DNA of 64,000 bases from UTCFX2 sp963726375 (GTDB lineage: Bacteria > Chloroflexota > Anaerolineae > Anaerolineales > UBA4823). A model generated the notes under the pieces. It saw nothing but the letters and a program-made list of their open reading frames with translations, was not told the origin of the DNA and made no database searches. Location of the stretch: positions 62,001 through 126,000 of the forward strand of contig CAVSCE010000013.1 in NCBI GenBank assembly GCA_963726375.1. The letters run 5' to 3'. Position 1 is the stretch's first letter. The number at the start of each line of letters is the position of its first letter. Shown piece after piece: positions 17,844 through 27,298 of the stretch. The position numbers were made by a program, and so were the translations under genes.

Positions 17844-19455
17844 TTAGTGCATGGTTGGTCCTGAATTGGCTACTTCTACAGGAACCTGACCGGCGAACAA
17901 GCTAAAATTCTCCTGGAACTTTCCGACCAGCAAGCGTGCCTGGTGATCATATTCATCTGGATTTGCCCAGGTCTGGCGCGGATTCAGGACTTCCGCAGGC
18001 ACATCTGGTACCTGTTCAGGGATAGCCAAGCCGAAGAATGGATCGATCCGCATTGGGGATCCTTCTAACTTCCCTTCGAGCACGGCGTGGATCATCGCTC
18101 GAGTGAAAGGCAGCCGGATTCGCGATCCGACACCGTAAGCGCCGCCAGTCCATCCGGTGTTGATCAACCAAACATTGACCTTGTGTCTGGCGATTTTTTC
18201 ACCCAACAGGTTTGCATAAACAGTCGGGAATAAGGGTAGAAATGGCGCACCAAAACAGGTGGAGAAGGTAGTTTGCGGCTCCTTGATCCCTTTTTCCGTC
18301 CCAGCCAGCTTGGATGTGTAACCAGATAGGAAGTAATATATCGCCTGTTCGGGTGTCAGCCGGGAAATCGGAGGCATAACCCCAAAAGCATCTGCTGTTA
18401 AGAAGAAGATGTTTGAAGGATGCTTGCCCCGACCATCCAGGGATGATATTATCCAGAAATCCAATCGGATAAGCTGCGCGAGTATTTTCAGTAAGGCTGT
18501 CATCGTCAAAATTGACCCGGCGCGTGAGTATTGATCGATTGTCACATTCTCAAGGATCGTCCCAAAATGGCGGGTCGCTTTCCAGATCAGTGGCTCCAGT
18601 TCTTCGCGGAGGTTGATCGTTTTTGCATAACAGCCGCCTTCGAAGTTGAATACACCGTCATCTCCCCAACCATGCTCGTCATCTCCAATTAGGGCACGGT
18701 CCGGATCGGACGAGAGGGTCGTCTTACCTGTCCCAGAAAGACCAAAGAAAAGCGCTGTATCTCCGGTTTTCCCAACATTGGCTGAACAGTGCATCGAAAG
18801 GACACCTTTGAGAGGGCAGCAGGTAATTCAGCGTTGTGAAGATAGATTTCTTGATTTCCCCGGCATAGCTGGTTCCTCCGATTAAGATGACCCGTTTTTC
18901 CAGGTTTAGGATGATGAAAACCTCTGAGTTGGTGCCGTCCACTTCTGGATCCGCGTGGAACCCTGGCGCTTGAAGGATTGTGAACTCGGGCACATGATTT
19001 GCCATTTCTTCGGGTTGAAGGCGAATAAACAGATTGCGTGCGAAAAGGTTGTGCCAGGCTGTCTCAGTGATCACGCGGATCGGGAGCCTGTAATCTGGAT
19101 GAGCGCAAGTTGTGGTGTCCTGGATGAAAATATCCCGACCTTGATAATAGGATGTCATCAAGGTATAAAGCCGATCAAATTGTTCCGGAGGAAATTCCTT
19201 GTTCACTTTTCCCCACCAGATGTGATCGTGATCTTCCTGGCAGCAGACGATAAATTTGTCATTTGGGGCGCGTCCTGTGTGGTTGCCGGTCCGTACGACG
19301 ACAGCGCCTTCATGGGCGACAAAGCCTTCCCGGCGTGAGACGATCCGTTCGACGAGTGCAGAAGTGGTAAGGTTCCAATAGCTCATGTTCAGGTTGCGCA
19401 TGCCCTGCAGTTCAACCCCAAAATTGCTTGGCATTCCCATCTTGTTCGCTGTCAT
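17844..19455 (-). CDS. pckA: Phosphoenolpyruvate carboxykinase (ATP type), frame broken
   Basis: Converts oxaloacetate plus ATP to PEP. The ATP type is shown by the P-loop FFGLSGTGKTTLSSDP, together with LIGDDEHGWGDDGVFNFEGGCYAK and the C-terminal INTGWTGGAYGVGSRI. The N-terminal half (TGNHTGRAPNDKF; GTSYAGEIKKSIFTTLNYLLP) is in a second frame that breaks near 18790. A further compensating pair around 18440-18520 scrambles about 27 residues in frame; the neighbouring frame reads the expected FDDDSLTENTRAAYPI. Joined length of about 537 is normal. With PDH and TCA genes nearby, a gluconeogenic or anaplerotic role is likely. Confidence 0.92.
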
Positions 19456-19503
19456 TGTTTCCTCCAGGATGACGATAAAAATATGTAGAAAAAAATTATG
19501 CAG

Positions 19504-19544
19504 AAGGGGAGATTTATGACTTATATTATCATAAACCTCCCCTT
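19504..19544 (-). terminator. Rho-independent terminator after pnp
   Basis: AAGGGGAG and TTTATG pair with CATAAA and CTCCCCTT. On the minus strand it is followed by a TTTTTTT run, placing it as the pnp terminator ahead of pckA. Confidence 0.8.
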
Positions 19545-19568
19545 AGATGCAGGCATTTTACAAAGGAT

Positions 19569-21774
19569 CTATCGGCGCGGAGGTTTTCTTCCGCTTCGGC
19601 GGTCATCACCGTGTCCGCCCGGACGGCCGCCGCCAGGACGTCCACCGCGAGGACGGTCATGCTCAGCAGCTTCTTCAACCGTCCAACCTTCCAATACCGC
19701 CTGGCGAGAAAGGCGGATTTTCCCCTGATCGTCGATGTCGGTCACCATCACCGTGATCTCATCACCAAGCCTGACCACATCTTCGACCTTGTTTACGCGT
19801 TGGCTGTCGAGCTGCGAGATATGCACCAATCCATCCATGTTAGGAAGGATTTCCACAAAAGCACCGAAATCGGTAACCCGGACAACTTTGCCTGTGTATA
19901 TCCGTCCAACAACGGCAGCTTCGGTAAGCGCTTCAATCCGCTCACGAGCCATGCGGGCGCTTTCACCATCGGCGGTCGCGATGAAGACTGAACCATCCTC
20001 GGAAATATCGATCTTTGCACCGGTTTCTTCCTGTATGCTGCGGATCATTTTTCCACCCGGACCAATGACTGCACCGATCTTTTCGGTTGGGATTTGGATC
20101 ACCGTGATGCGCGGCGCATGAGGTTTAAGGGTTGGTCGTGGAGCTGGGATCACTGCCATCATCTTATCCAGGATGGCCAGCCTGGCTATCCGAGCCTGCT
20201 CAAGCGCCTGGGTCATGATCTCCGGAGTAATCCCTATGATCTTGATATCCATCTGAAGGGCGGTAATACCCTTATCAGTTCCTGCAACTTTGAAATCCAT
20301 ATCACCAAGATGGTCTTCCATCCCAAGGATGTCGGTCAGGATGCTGAATTGGGTATCTTCTTTTATCAGACCCATCGCAATTCCAGCGACTGGGGCTTTG
20401 ATCGGAACACCAGTATCCATCAAGGCGAGCGTTGAACCGCAGACCGATGCCATCGAGCTGGAGCCGTTTGAGGAAAAGACCTCCGAGACCAACCGCAGCG
20501 CGTAAGGGAATTCATTTTCTGGAGGAATTACGGGTATCAGCGCTCTTTCCGCTAAAGCACCATGTCCAACATCGCGGCGAGAGGTTCCACGCAGAGGTTT
20601 TACTTCACCAGTCGAGAATGGCGGGAAATTGTAGTGATGCATGTAGCGCTTGCTCTCAGCCGGGGAAAGGTTATCCAGCTCCTGTGCTTCGCGGGGAGTG
20701 CCCAATGTTGCCATGGTGAGCACCTGCGTTTCGCCGCGGGTGAACAAACCTGAGCCGTGGGCTCTCGGGCTTACGTCAACTTCGCACCAGATCGGTCGAA
20801 TTTCTGTCACGCTGCGCCCGTCTGGGCGGATGCCTTGATCCAGGATTCGGCTGCGCACCACTTTCTTCAAGGCTTCTTCAAAGGCACTTTTTACATCGGA
20901 TGTGAGGCTCTCATCTTCACCGGCAAGCTCAGCGATGACGCTAGCTTTTAATCTCATCAATCCCGTCGTATCTCGCTGCTTTTTCATAAGGCTGGTTGAA
21001 AAGGGAAATGAGCGGGGTTTCAGCTTTCTTAAAAACAGCTTCTTGAAGCTTTGGATCGTTAACGAAGGACGGATAGTTCCGTTTGGGTTTTCCGACCTCC
21101 GCTCTCATTTTTTCCTGCAGATCGATCAAGGGTTGGATGGCCTTATGACCAAATTCTAAAGCCTCGACCATGACCGTTTCAGTGACTTCATTTGCACCGC
21201 ATTCGACCATCAGGATTGCATCGCGTGTACCTGCGATGCGTAGGTCCAGCGCCGAGCTCGCCATCTCAGTGAATGTTGGATTGATGACAAATTTCCCTTC
21301 GCTCAAACCAACTCTCACCGCACCGATCGGTCCACCAAACGGGACATCTGAAATCATCAAGGCTGCAGATGCAGCATTGATTGCGAGGATATCGATGGGG
21401 TTGATCCCATCCACAGAAAGAGAGTAAAGGATGACCTGGACGTCATTCCGCATATCTTTCGGAAAGAGCGGTCGAATGGGTCGGTCCGTCAGTCGGGCGG
21501 TCAGGATTGCCTCTTCGGTTGGTCTGCCTTCGCGCCGGAAGAAAGAACCGGGAATTCGGCCTCCTGCGTACATTCTTTCCTCGTAATCAACGGAAAGTGG
21601 AAAAAAATCGATCCCTGTGCGGACCTGGTCACTCATAGTGGCCGCAGCAAACATCATGGTGTCGCCTAGCTGAACGGTCACTGCTCCGCCGGCTTGCGCT
21701 GCCAGGCGGCCTGTTTCAAATTGAAAATTCTTGCCATCAATCGTGGCCTCGAAAATTCTTCTTTCTGGGTGCAT
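19569..21774 (-). CDS. pnp: Polyribonucleotide nucleotidyltransferase (PNPase), one frame change
   Basis: Phosphorolytic 3'-5' exonuclease of the RNA degradosome. Two RNase PH domains are visible (GDTMMFAAATMSDQ and RREGRPTEEAILTARLTDRPIRPLFP in the first; FTRGETQVLTMATLG, HHYNFPPFSTGE in the second), then KH (GPGGKMIRSIQEETGAKIDI) and S1 (GKVVRVTDFGAFVEILP), and a Gly/Arg-rich tail. The frame changes near 20960, where IDEIKS in one frame continues as IKASVIAELAG in the other. Joined length of about 735 fits. It follows rpsO, the classic rpsO-pnp order, with a terminator between. Confidence 0.95.
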
Positions 21775-21872
21775 ATCTAATTATTCTCCTGTCTGGTTCC
21801 CGCCTGGTCAGGGACTGAAAGCCGCCGACAATCTGCTTGTCACCGCCTTTCAATTCCCAACCTGCGGGCTGG

Positions 21873-21917
21873 TTAAAAAAATAAGAGTAGATGGGGAACT
21901 TGCCACGCCATCTACTC
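21873..21917 (-). terminator. Terminator between rpsO and pnp
   Basis: GAGTAGATGG / CCATCTACTC stem with a 13-base loop, followed on the minus strand by TTATTTTTTT. It would end most rpsO transcripts before pnp. Confidence 0.8.
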
Positions 21918-21928
21918 ATCAATGTTGA

Positions 21929-22201
21929 CTACTTTCGGCGGATGCTTAGTCGATCTGTAAGCGCCATATAGCGCTGAAAGTCCTTTCGCCTGATGTAAGC
22001 CAGCAACCGGCGCCGCTGTCCAACTAGCTTCAACAGACCACGTCTTGAGGATTCATCATGTGTATTTACCCTCAAGTGGTCAGTCAGCTGACCAATCCGG
22101 CTTGTTAAGATTGCGATTTGCACCTCAGGGGATCCGGTATCCCCTTCGTGGCGGGCAAACTCCTCAATTAATTTCGTCTTAGTCTCTTTATTAAGAGCCA
22201 T
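21929..22201 (-). CDS. rpsO: 30S ribosomal protein S15
   Basis: Small-subunit protein binding 16S rRNA helices 20-22. The ATG at 22201 gives MALNKETKTKLIEEFARHEGDTGSPEVQIAIL and a 90-residue product, the family norm; the longer in-frame extension to 22288 has no S15 similarity. The conserved LLKLVGQRRRLLAYI and terminal LTDRLSIRRK are present. GGAGTTG precedes the start. Order rpsO-pnp is conserved in many bacteria. Confidence 0.97.
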   Translation of the reverse strand: MALNKETKTKLIEEFARHEGDTGSPEVQIAILTSRIGQLTDHLRVNTHDESSRRGLLKLVGQRRRLLAYIRRKDFQRYMALTDRLSIRRK

Positions 22202-22297
22202 GACGTCTGCAACTCCTTTCGATTTAGTTTCCCAGCAGGTCTCCATATCGGCAGCGAAAAAAACTAAACCACCGACTGGTCTAGTCAAGGTGGAAGG

Positions 22298-22303
22298 ATT
22301 ATA
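22298..22303 (-). promoter_or_regulatory. Extended -10 of the rpsO promoter
   Basis: On the minus strand TGGTATAAT (TGn plus perfect TATAAT) lies about 95 bases before rpsO, leaving an untranslated leader long enough for S15 autoregulation, which is known in other bacteria but not shown here. Confidence 0.5.
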
Positions 22304-22378
22304 CCATAATTGTAAGGCTCATCTGGAAAACTTGGCTTATTCAAAACCAAAAAAAAATGGATGATTGAATCTTATGCT

Positions 22379-23194
22379 TTACTTCTTACGGGAAGCAGCT
22401 TGCTTTTCTGCGTCATGCAGACTCACCTGGATTTCTGGAGGGAACTCTTTCAGAGATTGGCGAATAAGCCAGGGCGTATCTGGAGAATTGGGCAGCTCTA
22501 GCGTTTGTTTGAAAAAATATGCAGTCTCGTCTGGAGATCGCTTTGCCAATGCTGCCAGGACATCCAGCAAATCCGGCCGTAATCCCGATGGAACGCTGCA
22601 AGCGAGGGGTTGGATCAGACGGAAGAATACTGGGATATTCTGGAATTCCGGCTCTGCGATGAACGGCAGCAGTGCCCGCAGTCCGATCTGGAGGTGAAAC
22701 TGGTCCTTTGACTCTAACCAATCCTGGATTAACCGGATCATCGCTCTGGGCTGTTCTTTTCGGATTCGGTTGAAAGAATTCTCCATCACGGCCTCGATCA
22801 GGTAAAATTCCAGATTTGGATTAATCCAGGTATTCAGCCTCTGGATGATGGGATCTGGAGGGTTCGGCTCGATCTGTCCGAGTAGCATCGCTGCCAGGAG
22901 CTGAAATTCCAGATAGGGTTCACTCCACAACACATCACAAAGCTCCAGACCTTGTACTGGATTCTCAAGAGCAAGAGGTATGAGCTCAACAAGGATGGTT
23001 CTCAGAACGGGCGGTCGGATCTTATATGCAGGCGTTATTGGAGCAGGTGAGCCAGATTGCCCCGAGTGGCTCGCTCTATCCGCGTAGAAATCGAACAAAT
23101 AATGGAGACTGCGTACATACGCCTTGGGATTATCAAAATGCTCTGCCAGCAAGGCAGATTGTTTTCGAAGGAGCGCTGGTTGGATGGCAGGCAC
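22379..23194 (-). CDS. Helical (HEAT/AlkD-like) protein of unknown function
   Basis: The frame is open from 23527, but its first part overlaps proS and looks like proS shadow. A GTG at 23194, five bases after the proS stop, gives a 271-residue protein and is my choice. It is mostly alpha-helical with repeated amphipathic pairs (for example LEFQLLAAMLLGQIE, FHLQIGLRALLPFI), no signal peptide and a basic end. The pattern suggests HEAT repeats as in DNA alkylation-repair-like proteins, but I cannot confirm catalytic residues. Likely coupled to proS translation. Confidence 0.7.
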   Translation of the reverse strand: MPAIQPALLRKQSALLAEHFDNPKAYVRSLHYLFDFYADRASHSGQSGSPAPITPAYKIRPPVLRTILVELIPLALENPVQGLELCDVLWSEPYLEFQLLAAMLLGQIEPNPPDPIIQRLNTWINPNLEFYLIEAVMENSFNRIRKEQPRAMIRLIQDWLESKDQFHLQIGLRALLPFIAEPEFQNIPVFFRLIQPLACSVPSGLRPDLLDVLAALAKRSPDETAYFFKQTLELPNSPDTPWLIRQSLKEFPPEIQVSLHDAEKQAASRKK

Positions 23195-23198
23195 GGGC

Positions 23199-24635
23199 TC
23201 AATAGGCTCGGGCGAAAATAACTCTTCGTTTTGCCGGCTTTCCGCATACGATGCATTTGCCGCCGTCGTTGGGTTGGTCGAGAGGGATGCAGCGGGTTGT
23301 AGCCTTCGTATCGTCTTTAACTTTCGCCTCGCATTCCGCTCCTTCACACCACCATGAATTGGCCCATCCGTTTTGTACAATTTCGACCAGATTTTGGAAA
23401 TCCTCTGGTTTGTGTGTGTTGGCCAATCGAAAAGCAAGCGCCTTCTCCAGCATTGCGGTATGAATCCTTTCGAGCAATTCTCCGACCTGGAGGTCCAGGT
23501 TGGAATTGGAGACAAAGGATTTCCCAACTTTGCCCGGAATATCCCTCCGAGCGATTGCCACGCTGCCTTTTTCGATATCTCTGGGACCGATTTCTATTCG
23601 AACAGGTACACCGCGAAGTTCCCATTCATTAAATTTAAATCCAGGGGTGACTTCGTCGCGATCGTCTACTTTAACTCTGAACGAGCTAAGCTCTTTTCTG
23701 GCTCGATCAACAGCTTCCATCACGATCGCTTTTTCGGCTTCATCCCTGTATATGGGGATGATGACTACCTGAACCGGTGCAAGCCTGGGAGGCAGGATCA
23801 ACCCCTGATCATCACCGTGAGTCATGATAATTGCACCAATAAACCGTGTTGAGAAACCCCATGAGGTTGTCCAGGCATACTGCATCTGGTTGTTCCAGTC
23901 GAGGAATTGGATATCAAATGCCTTGGCAAAGTTCTGGCCCAAGAAATGGGATGTACCGGATTGAAGGGCGCGCGTGTCGCCCATCATAGCCTCGATCGTA
24001 TAAGATCGGACTGCGCCTGCAAATTTCTCTTTATCACTCTTTACCCCGGGTACCACCGGGACTGCGGCTTCATTCACTGCAAAATCTGCATAGACGTTCA
24101 ACATCCGCATCGTCTCTTCTTCAGCCTCTTCTGCCCTGGCATGTGCGGTGTGACCTTCCTGCCAGTAAAACTCCAGCGTGCGTAAAAAGAGTCGGGTTCT
24201 GAGCTCCCAGCGGACTACATTCCCCCATTGGTTGATTAAAATGGGTAGATCACGATAGGATTTGATCCATTTCGAGTACATGTACCCGATGATAGTTTCA
24301 GATGTAGGCCGAACGATCAATGGCTCCTCAAGCGTTTCTCCACCGCCCACTGTGACTACAGCCAGCTCTGGAGAGAAGCCTTCAACATGTTCTTTTTCTT
24401 TTTCCAGGAATGATTTCGGGATCAGCAGCGGAAAAGCCGCATTTTGATGTCCTGTCGCTTTAAATCGAGAATCCATTGCTTGTTGAATGTTTTCCCACAA
24501 GGCCCAACCGTAAGGGCGGACGACCATGCAGCCTCGCACAGGGGCATAGTCCGCAAGCTCGGCGCGCAGGACGATTTGATTGTACCATTCGGAAAAGTTC
24601 TCACTCCGGGAGGTTAATTTATCGGTTGTCGACAT
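23199..24635 (-). CDS. proS: Prolyl-tRNA synthetase (short, archaeal/eukaryote-like type)
   Basis: Class II synthetase charging tRNA-Pro. The 478-residue product lacks the editing insertion of the long bacterial type and has the features of the short type: SENFSEWYNQIVLRAELADYAPVRGCMVVRPYGWALWE at the start, motif 2 LRTRLFLRTLEFYWQEGHTAHA, LEEPLIVRPTSETII, and a C-terminal zinc-binding-like CIVCGKPA with terminal VIFARAY. The terminal tyrosine is typical of this group. The frame is intact. A helical protein gene follows within five bases. Confidence 0.96.
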   Translation of the reverse strand: MSTTDKLTSRSENFSEWYNQIVLRAELADYAPVRGCMVVRPYGWALWENIQQAMDSRFKATGHQNAAFPLLIPKSFLEKEKEHVEGFSPELAVVTVGGGETLEEPLIVRPTSETIIGYMYSKWIKSYRDLPILINQWGNVVRWELRTRLFLRTLEFYWQEGHTAHARAEEAEEETMRMLNVYADFAVNEAAVPVVPGVKSDKEKFAGAVRSYTIEAMMGDTRALQSGTSHFLGQNFAKAFDIQFLDWNNQMQYAWTTSWGFSTRFIGAIIMTHGDDQGLILPPRLAPVQVVIIPIYRDEAEKAIVMEAVDRARKELSSFRVKVDDRDEVTPGFKFNEWELRGVPVRIEIGPRDIEKGSVAIARRDIPGKVGKSFVSNSNLDLQVGELLERIHTAMLEKALAFRLANTHKPEDFQNLVEIVQNGWANSWWCEGAECEAKVKDDTKATTRCIPLDQPNDGGKCIVCGKPAKRRVIFARAY

Positions 24636-24766
24636 ACAGTTCCTTAAGAATTCCTGAGATTGAGAAGCTATTGTACAACGAGGTTAATGATAAGGCAAGC
24701 GGAGTTGCTGGACAAGAACCGGTCTAATTCGCTTGATTTCATGACCGTGGTTCAGACATATGATCC

Positions 24767-25079
24767 TTATACTTCCCCTTCATCCCACCTTCGATGGTAA
24801 TTCTTTTCGAGTTTGGTAAGAATTGCCTTCTCAAGGTCGATTCCTGAGATACTGGCGATTTGAAGAAGATATAATGCGACGTCAGCCAGCTCTTCCGCAA
24901 ATCCCTGCTCGTCTATTAGAGCATCTCCCCATTGAAAATGCTCTAACACCTCATTTGACTCCAGGCTGAGCGAGATTGCCAGGTTGCGCAGAGTTCTGGG
25001 GTCTGCGAGTATCCGATCGATACCAACCCTGGTCAGCTACGAAACGATTCATTTCATCGGTCAATTGTTGGATATTCAT
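24767..25079 (-). CDS. MazG-like nucleotide pyrophosphohydrolase (one frame change)
   Basis: Small all-alpha NTP pyrophosphohydrolase of the MazG/dCTPase type, probably cleaning abnormal nucleotides. The N-terminus MNIQQLTDEMNRFVADQGWY is in one frame from 25079; the frame changes near 25010 and continues PRTLRNLAISLSLESNEVLEHFQWGD, then EELADVALYLLQIASISGID. The E-x2-E...E-x2-D metal-binding pattern (ESNEVLE and EELADV) is present. Joined length of about 104 fits the family. It is monocistronic, convergent with nothing, and just upstream of the permease genes on the other strand. Confidence 0.8.
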
Positions 25080-25210
25080 CAAAACGATTATATAAGCCGC
25101 TGGTCGAAGAGTCAATCGTTTCAGTTAAGAGGAGGTACAATCTATGAAAATTCCAGGCTGTATTCGAACCGATTTAATGGGATGATAGTATTTTATTCAG
25201 AGAGTTAACT

Positions 25211-26287
25211 ATGCCTCCAATGCTGCGTTTTCTCACCTATCGTCTTCTCGCAATCCCCATTACTTTGTGGATCATCACCATGATGCTTTACGGCTTTGTG
25301 ATGCTGACTCCACCCGAAGTTCGAGCTACGATCTATTATCCGATGGGTTTGAACACGGAACGCCTGACGAATGAAGAGCTTAACCGGGTGAACTTTTTAC
25401 TCATAAAGAAATATCACCTGAATGAACCGTACCTGGTGCAGTATGCGATTTGGGCATCCCAATTACTCCAGGGGGATTGGGGTTGGAGCCCTTCTCGCCA
25501 TGAGCAGGTTCTTCCCGCCCTTCTTCGGCGTACCCCTGTCACTGCTGAGCTGGCATTCTACTCCATCCTGGTTTTTATTCCCTTGGGACTGATAAGCGGT
25601 GTTCGTGCGGGTGCCAATAAGGATCGACCAAAGGATCTCAGATTTCGGGCTGGGGCTTTCATAGGAGTTCTCACTGCCGCCGTTTGTTTTGGCAATCGTT
25701 CTTCTATCCATCTTCTATGTCGGTTTGTATTGGTTTCCGCCGCAGCGATTGGGCTCAAAAAGCATGCTGTTTATCAATTCAGATGAATTTCGCCAGATCA
25801 CCGGTTTTCTTACGATGGATGGTTTTCTCAACCATCGCCCGGACATCAGCCTGGAAGCCTTCCGACATCTTTTCCTTCCGGTCTTGACGATCAGCCTCGG
25901 TTATTGGGCAATTCTAGGACGTGTCACTAGGTCCGCAGTGATCGAAGAAAAACACAAAGACCATGTTGCAGCGGCTCGAGCCCGCGGCGTCTCAGAGCAC
26001 TCGTTAACCTGGAAGCATATATTCCGAAATGCGCTCACTCCTTCCCTGACGAGCAGCGTCATGTCTGCTGCATCTCTGCTCACCAGCCTGTTCATCGTCG
26101 AGCTGATCTTTGATTTTAAGGGCGTAGCGTCTCTGGTCGTCGATTACAATCTCCCAGCTCCAGACGCTCCAATGCTGTTGGGCTTCTCAATCTACAGCGT
26201 TTTCATCGTGCTATTCATGATGTTGATCCTGGATTTAATCATTGCAGCGCTTGACCCCCGTGTCGCGAAGGGATTATTGCCGAATGA
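25211..26287 (+). CDS. ABC transporter permease, DppB/OppB type (frame broken)
   Basis: Inner-membrane subunit of a peptide/nickel-type ABC importer. The N-terminal part reads MLRFLTYRLLAIPITLWIITMMLYG, then breaks near 25680; the second frame continues LAIVLLSIFYVGLYWFPP and has the EAA loop HVAAARARGVSEHSLTWKHIFRNALTP. The open frame runs on to 26432, but the last 50 residues are atypical. A further frame change near 26265 would end the protein at TGA 26285-26287, overlapping the next ATG as ATGA, the usual arrangement; I use that end. Joined length of about 358. Confidence 0.82.
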
Positions 26288-27252
26288 AATCGATAAGTCG
26301 TTTTCTCATGCGCTGGCAAAACTTGATCGGCTTGTGCATCGTGCTGCTTTTTATTGTCATAGCGATTACAGCGCCGCTGCTGGCGCCATTGCCAGAAGGC
26401 CGGAAGGGCTCGGCTCTCTTTCTTGTTCCTGATTTGAAATCAGGGCTTCCTGTCCCGCCTGGTGAGAAGGCGATGCTTGGTACTGTTGCTTTGGGCGTTG
26501 CAGGACGCCAGCTGGATGTATATTACACATTAGTCTGGGGGACGAGGTCAGCGCTGCTCTTTGGTGTAGGAGCTGCATTCACAACGGCAATAATCGGAGT
26601 GCTGGTCGGCGCATTCAGCGCCTTTTTTGGCGGCTGGACAAACGCTATTATGATGCGGTTCACAGATGCATTCTTAGCTTTCCCGGTTTTTGGAGCTGTG
26701 ATCCTATTTGTTCAAATGCTATCCCTGCTTCAAGAACGTGCATATTTTGCCGGTGATATTGGTTCATCGGCAGAATCGACCGCATTTTATAAGCTTTTTG
26801 AATCGATTGACCCAGTCCTTCTGGCATTAATCCTTTTCTCATGGATGCCGTTTGCCCGTTTAACGCATACGATGATCACCCGGATCAAACAAACAGAGTT
26901 TGTTGAAGCGTCGAGAGCTTTAGGAGCAGGTTCCTCTCGGATTATTTTTCGCCACCTGATCCCCAATTCGATTGCACCGGCGATCGTGCTCGCGACTGCA
27001 CAAGTTGGGGGGATGGTGCTTCTGCAGGCGAGTTTGAATTTTATTGGGATCGATGCAGGGTCGTTGTGGGGGGCCTCGCTCGCTATCGGTCGGCGATGGA
27101 TGACGGGGTTGCAGGGGAATCCCCTCGTTTATTGGTGGGTGTTTCTGCCCATCACGCTCGCAATAGTGCTGTTTGGGATTGGTTGGAGCCTGCTTGGAGA
27201 TGGAGTAAACGATTGGCTCAACCCGCGCCTGCACCAAAATTCGGGGAGATAA
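26284..27252 (+). CDS. ABC transporter permease, DppC/OppC type
   Basis: Partner permease of the preceding gene. The ATG at 26284 gives MKSISRFLMRWQNLIGLC, a short basic N-terminus and first membrane helix (IVLLFIVIAITAPLLAPL). About 322 residues with five to six hydrophobic segments and the EAA loop EASRALGAGSSRIIFRHLIPNSIAPAIV. The periplasmic loop after helix 1 is longer than usual. No solute-binding protein or ATPase is adjacent, so substrate is unknown and the ATPases must lie elsewhere. Confidence 0.9.
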   Translation: MKSISRFLMRWQNLIGLCIVLLFIVIAITAPLLAPLPEGRKGSALFLVPDLKSGLPVPPGEKAMLGTVALGVAGRQLDVYYTLVWGTRSALLFGVGAAFTTAIIGVLVGAFSAFFGGWTNAIMMRFTDAFLAFPVFGAVILFVQMLSLLQERAYFAGDIGSSAESTAFYKLFESIDPVLLALILFSWMPFARLTHTMITRIKQTEFVEASRALGAGSSRIIFRHLIPNSIAPAIVLATAQVGGMVLLQASLNFIGIDAGSLWGASLAIGRRWMTGLQGNPLVYWWVFLPITLAIVLFGIGWSLLGDGVNDWLNPRLHQNSGR

Positions 27253-27298
27253 TCTCCCTCAATCTTTCCCTTCCCACTTTTGTGGCATAATATCTTCA

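Noticed and set aside
26288..26432. C-terminal extension of the DppB-like frame
   Set aside because: Its residues are unlike the family and lie over the next permease start; an indel near 26265 with an ATGA overlap explains the arrangement better.
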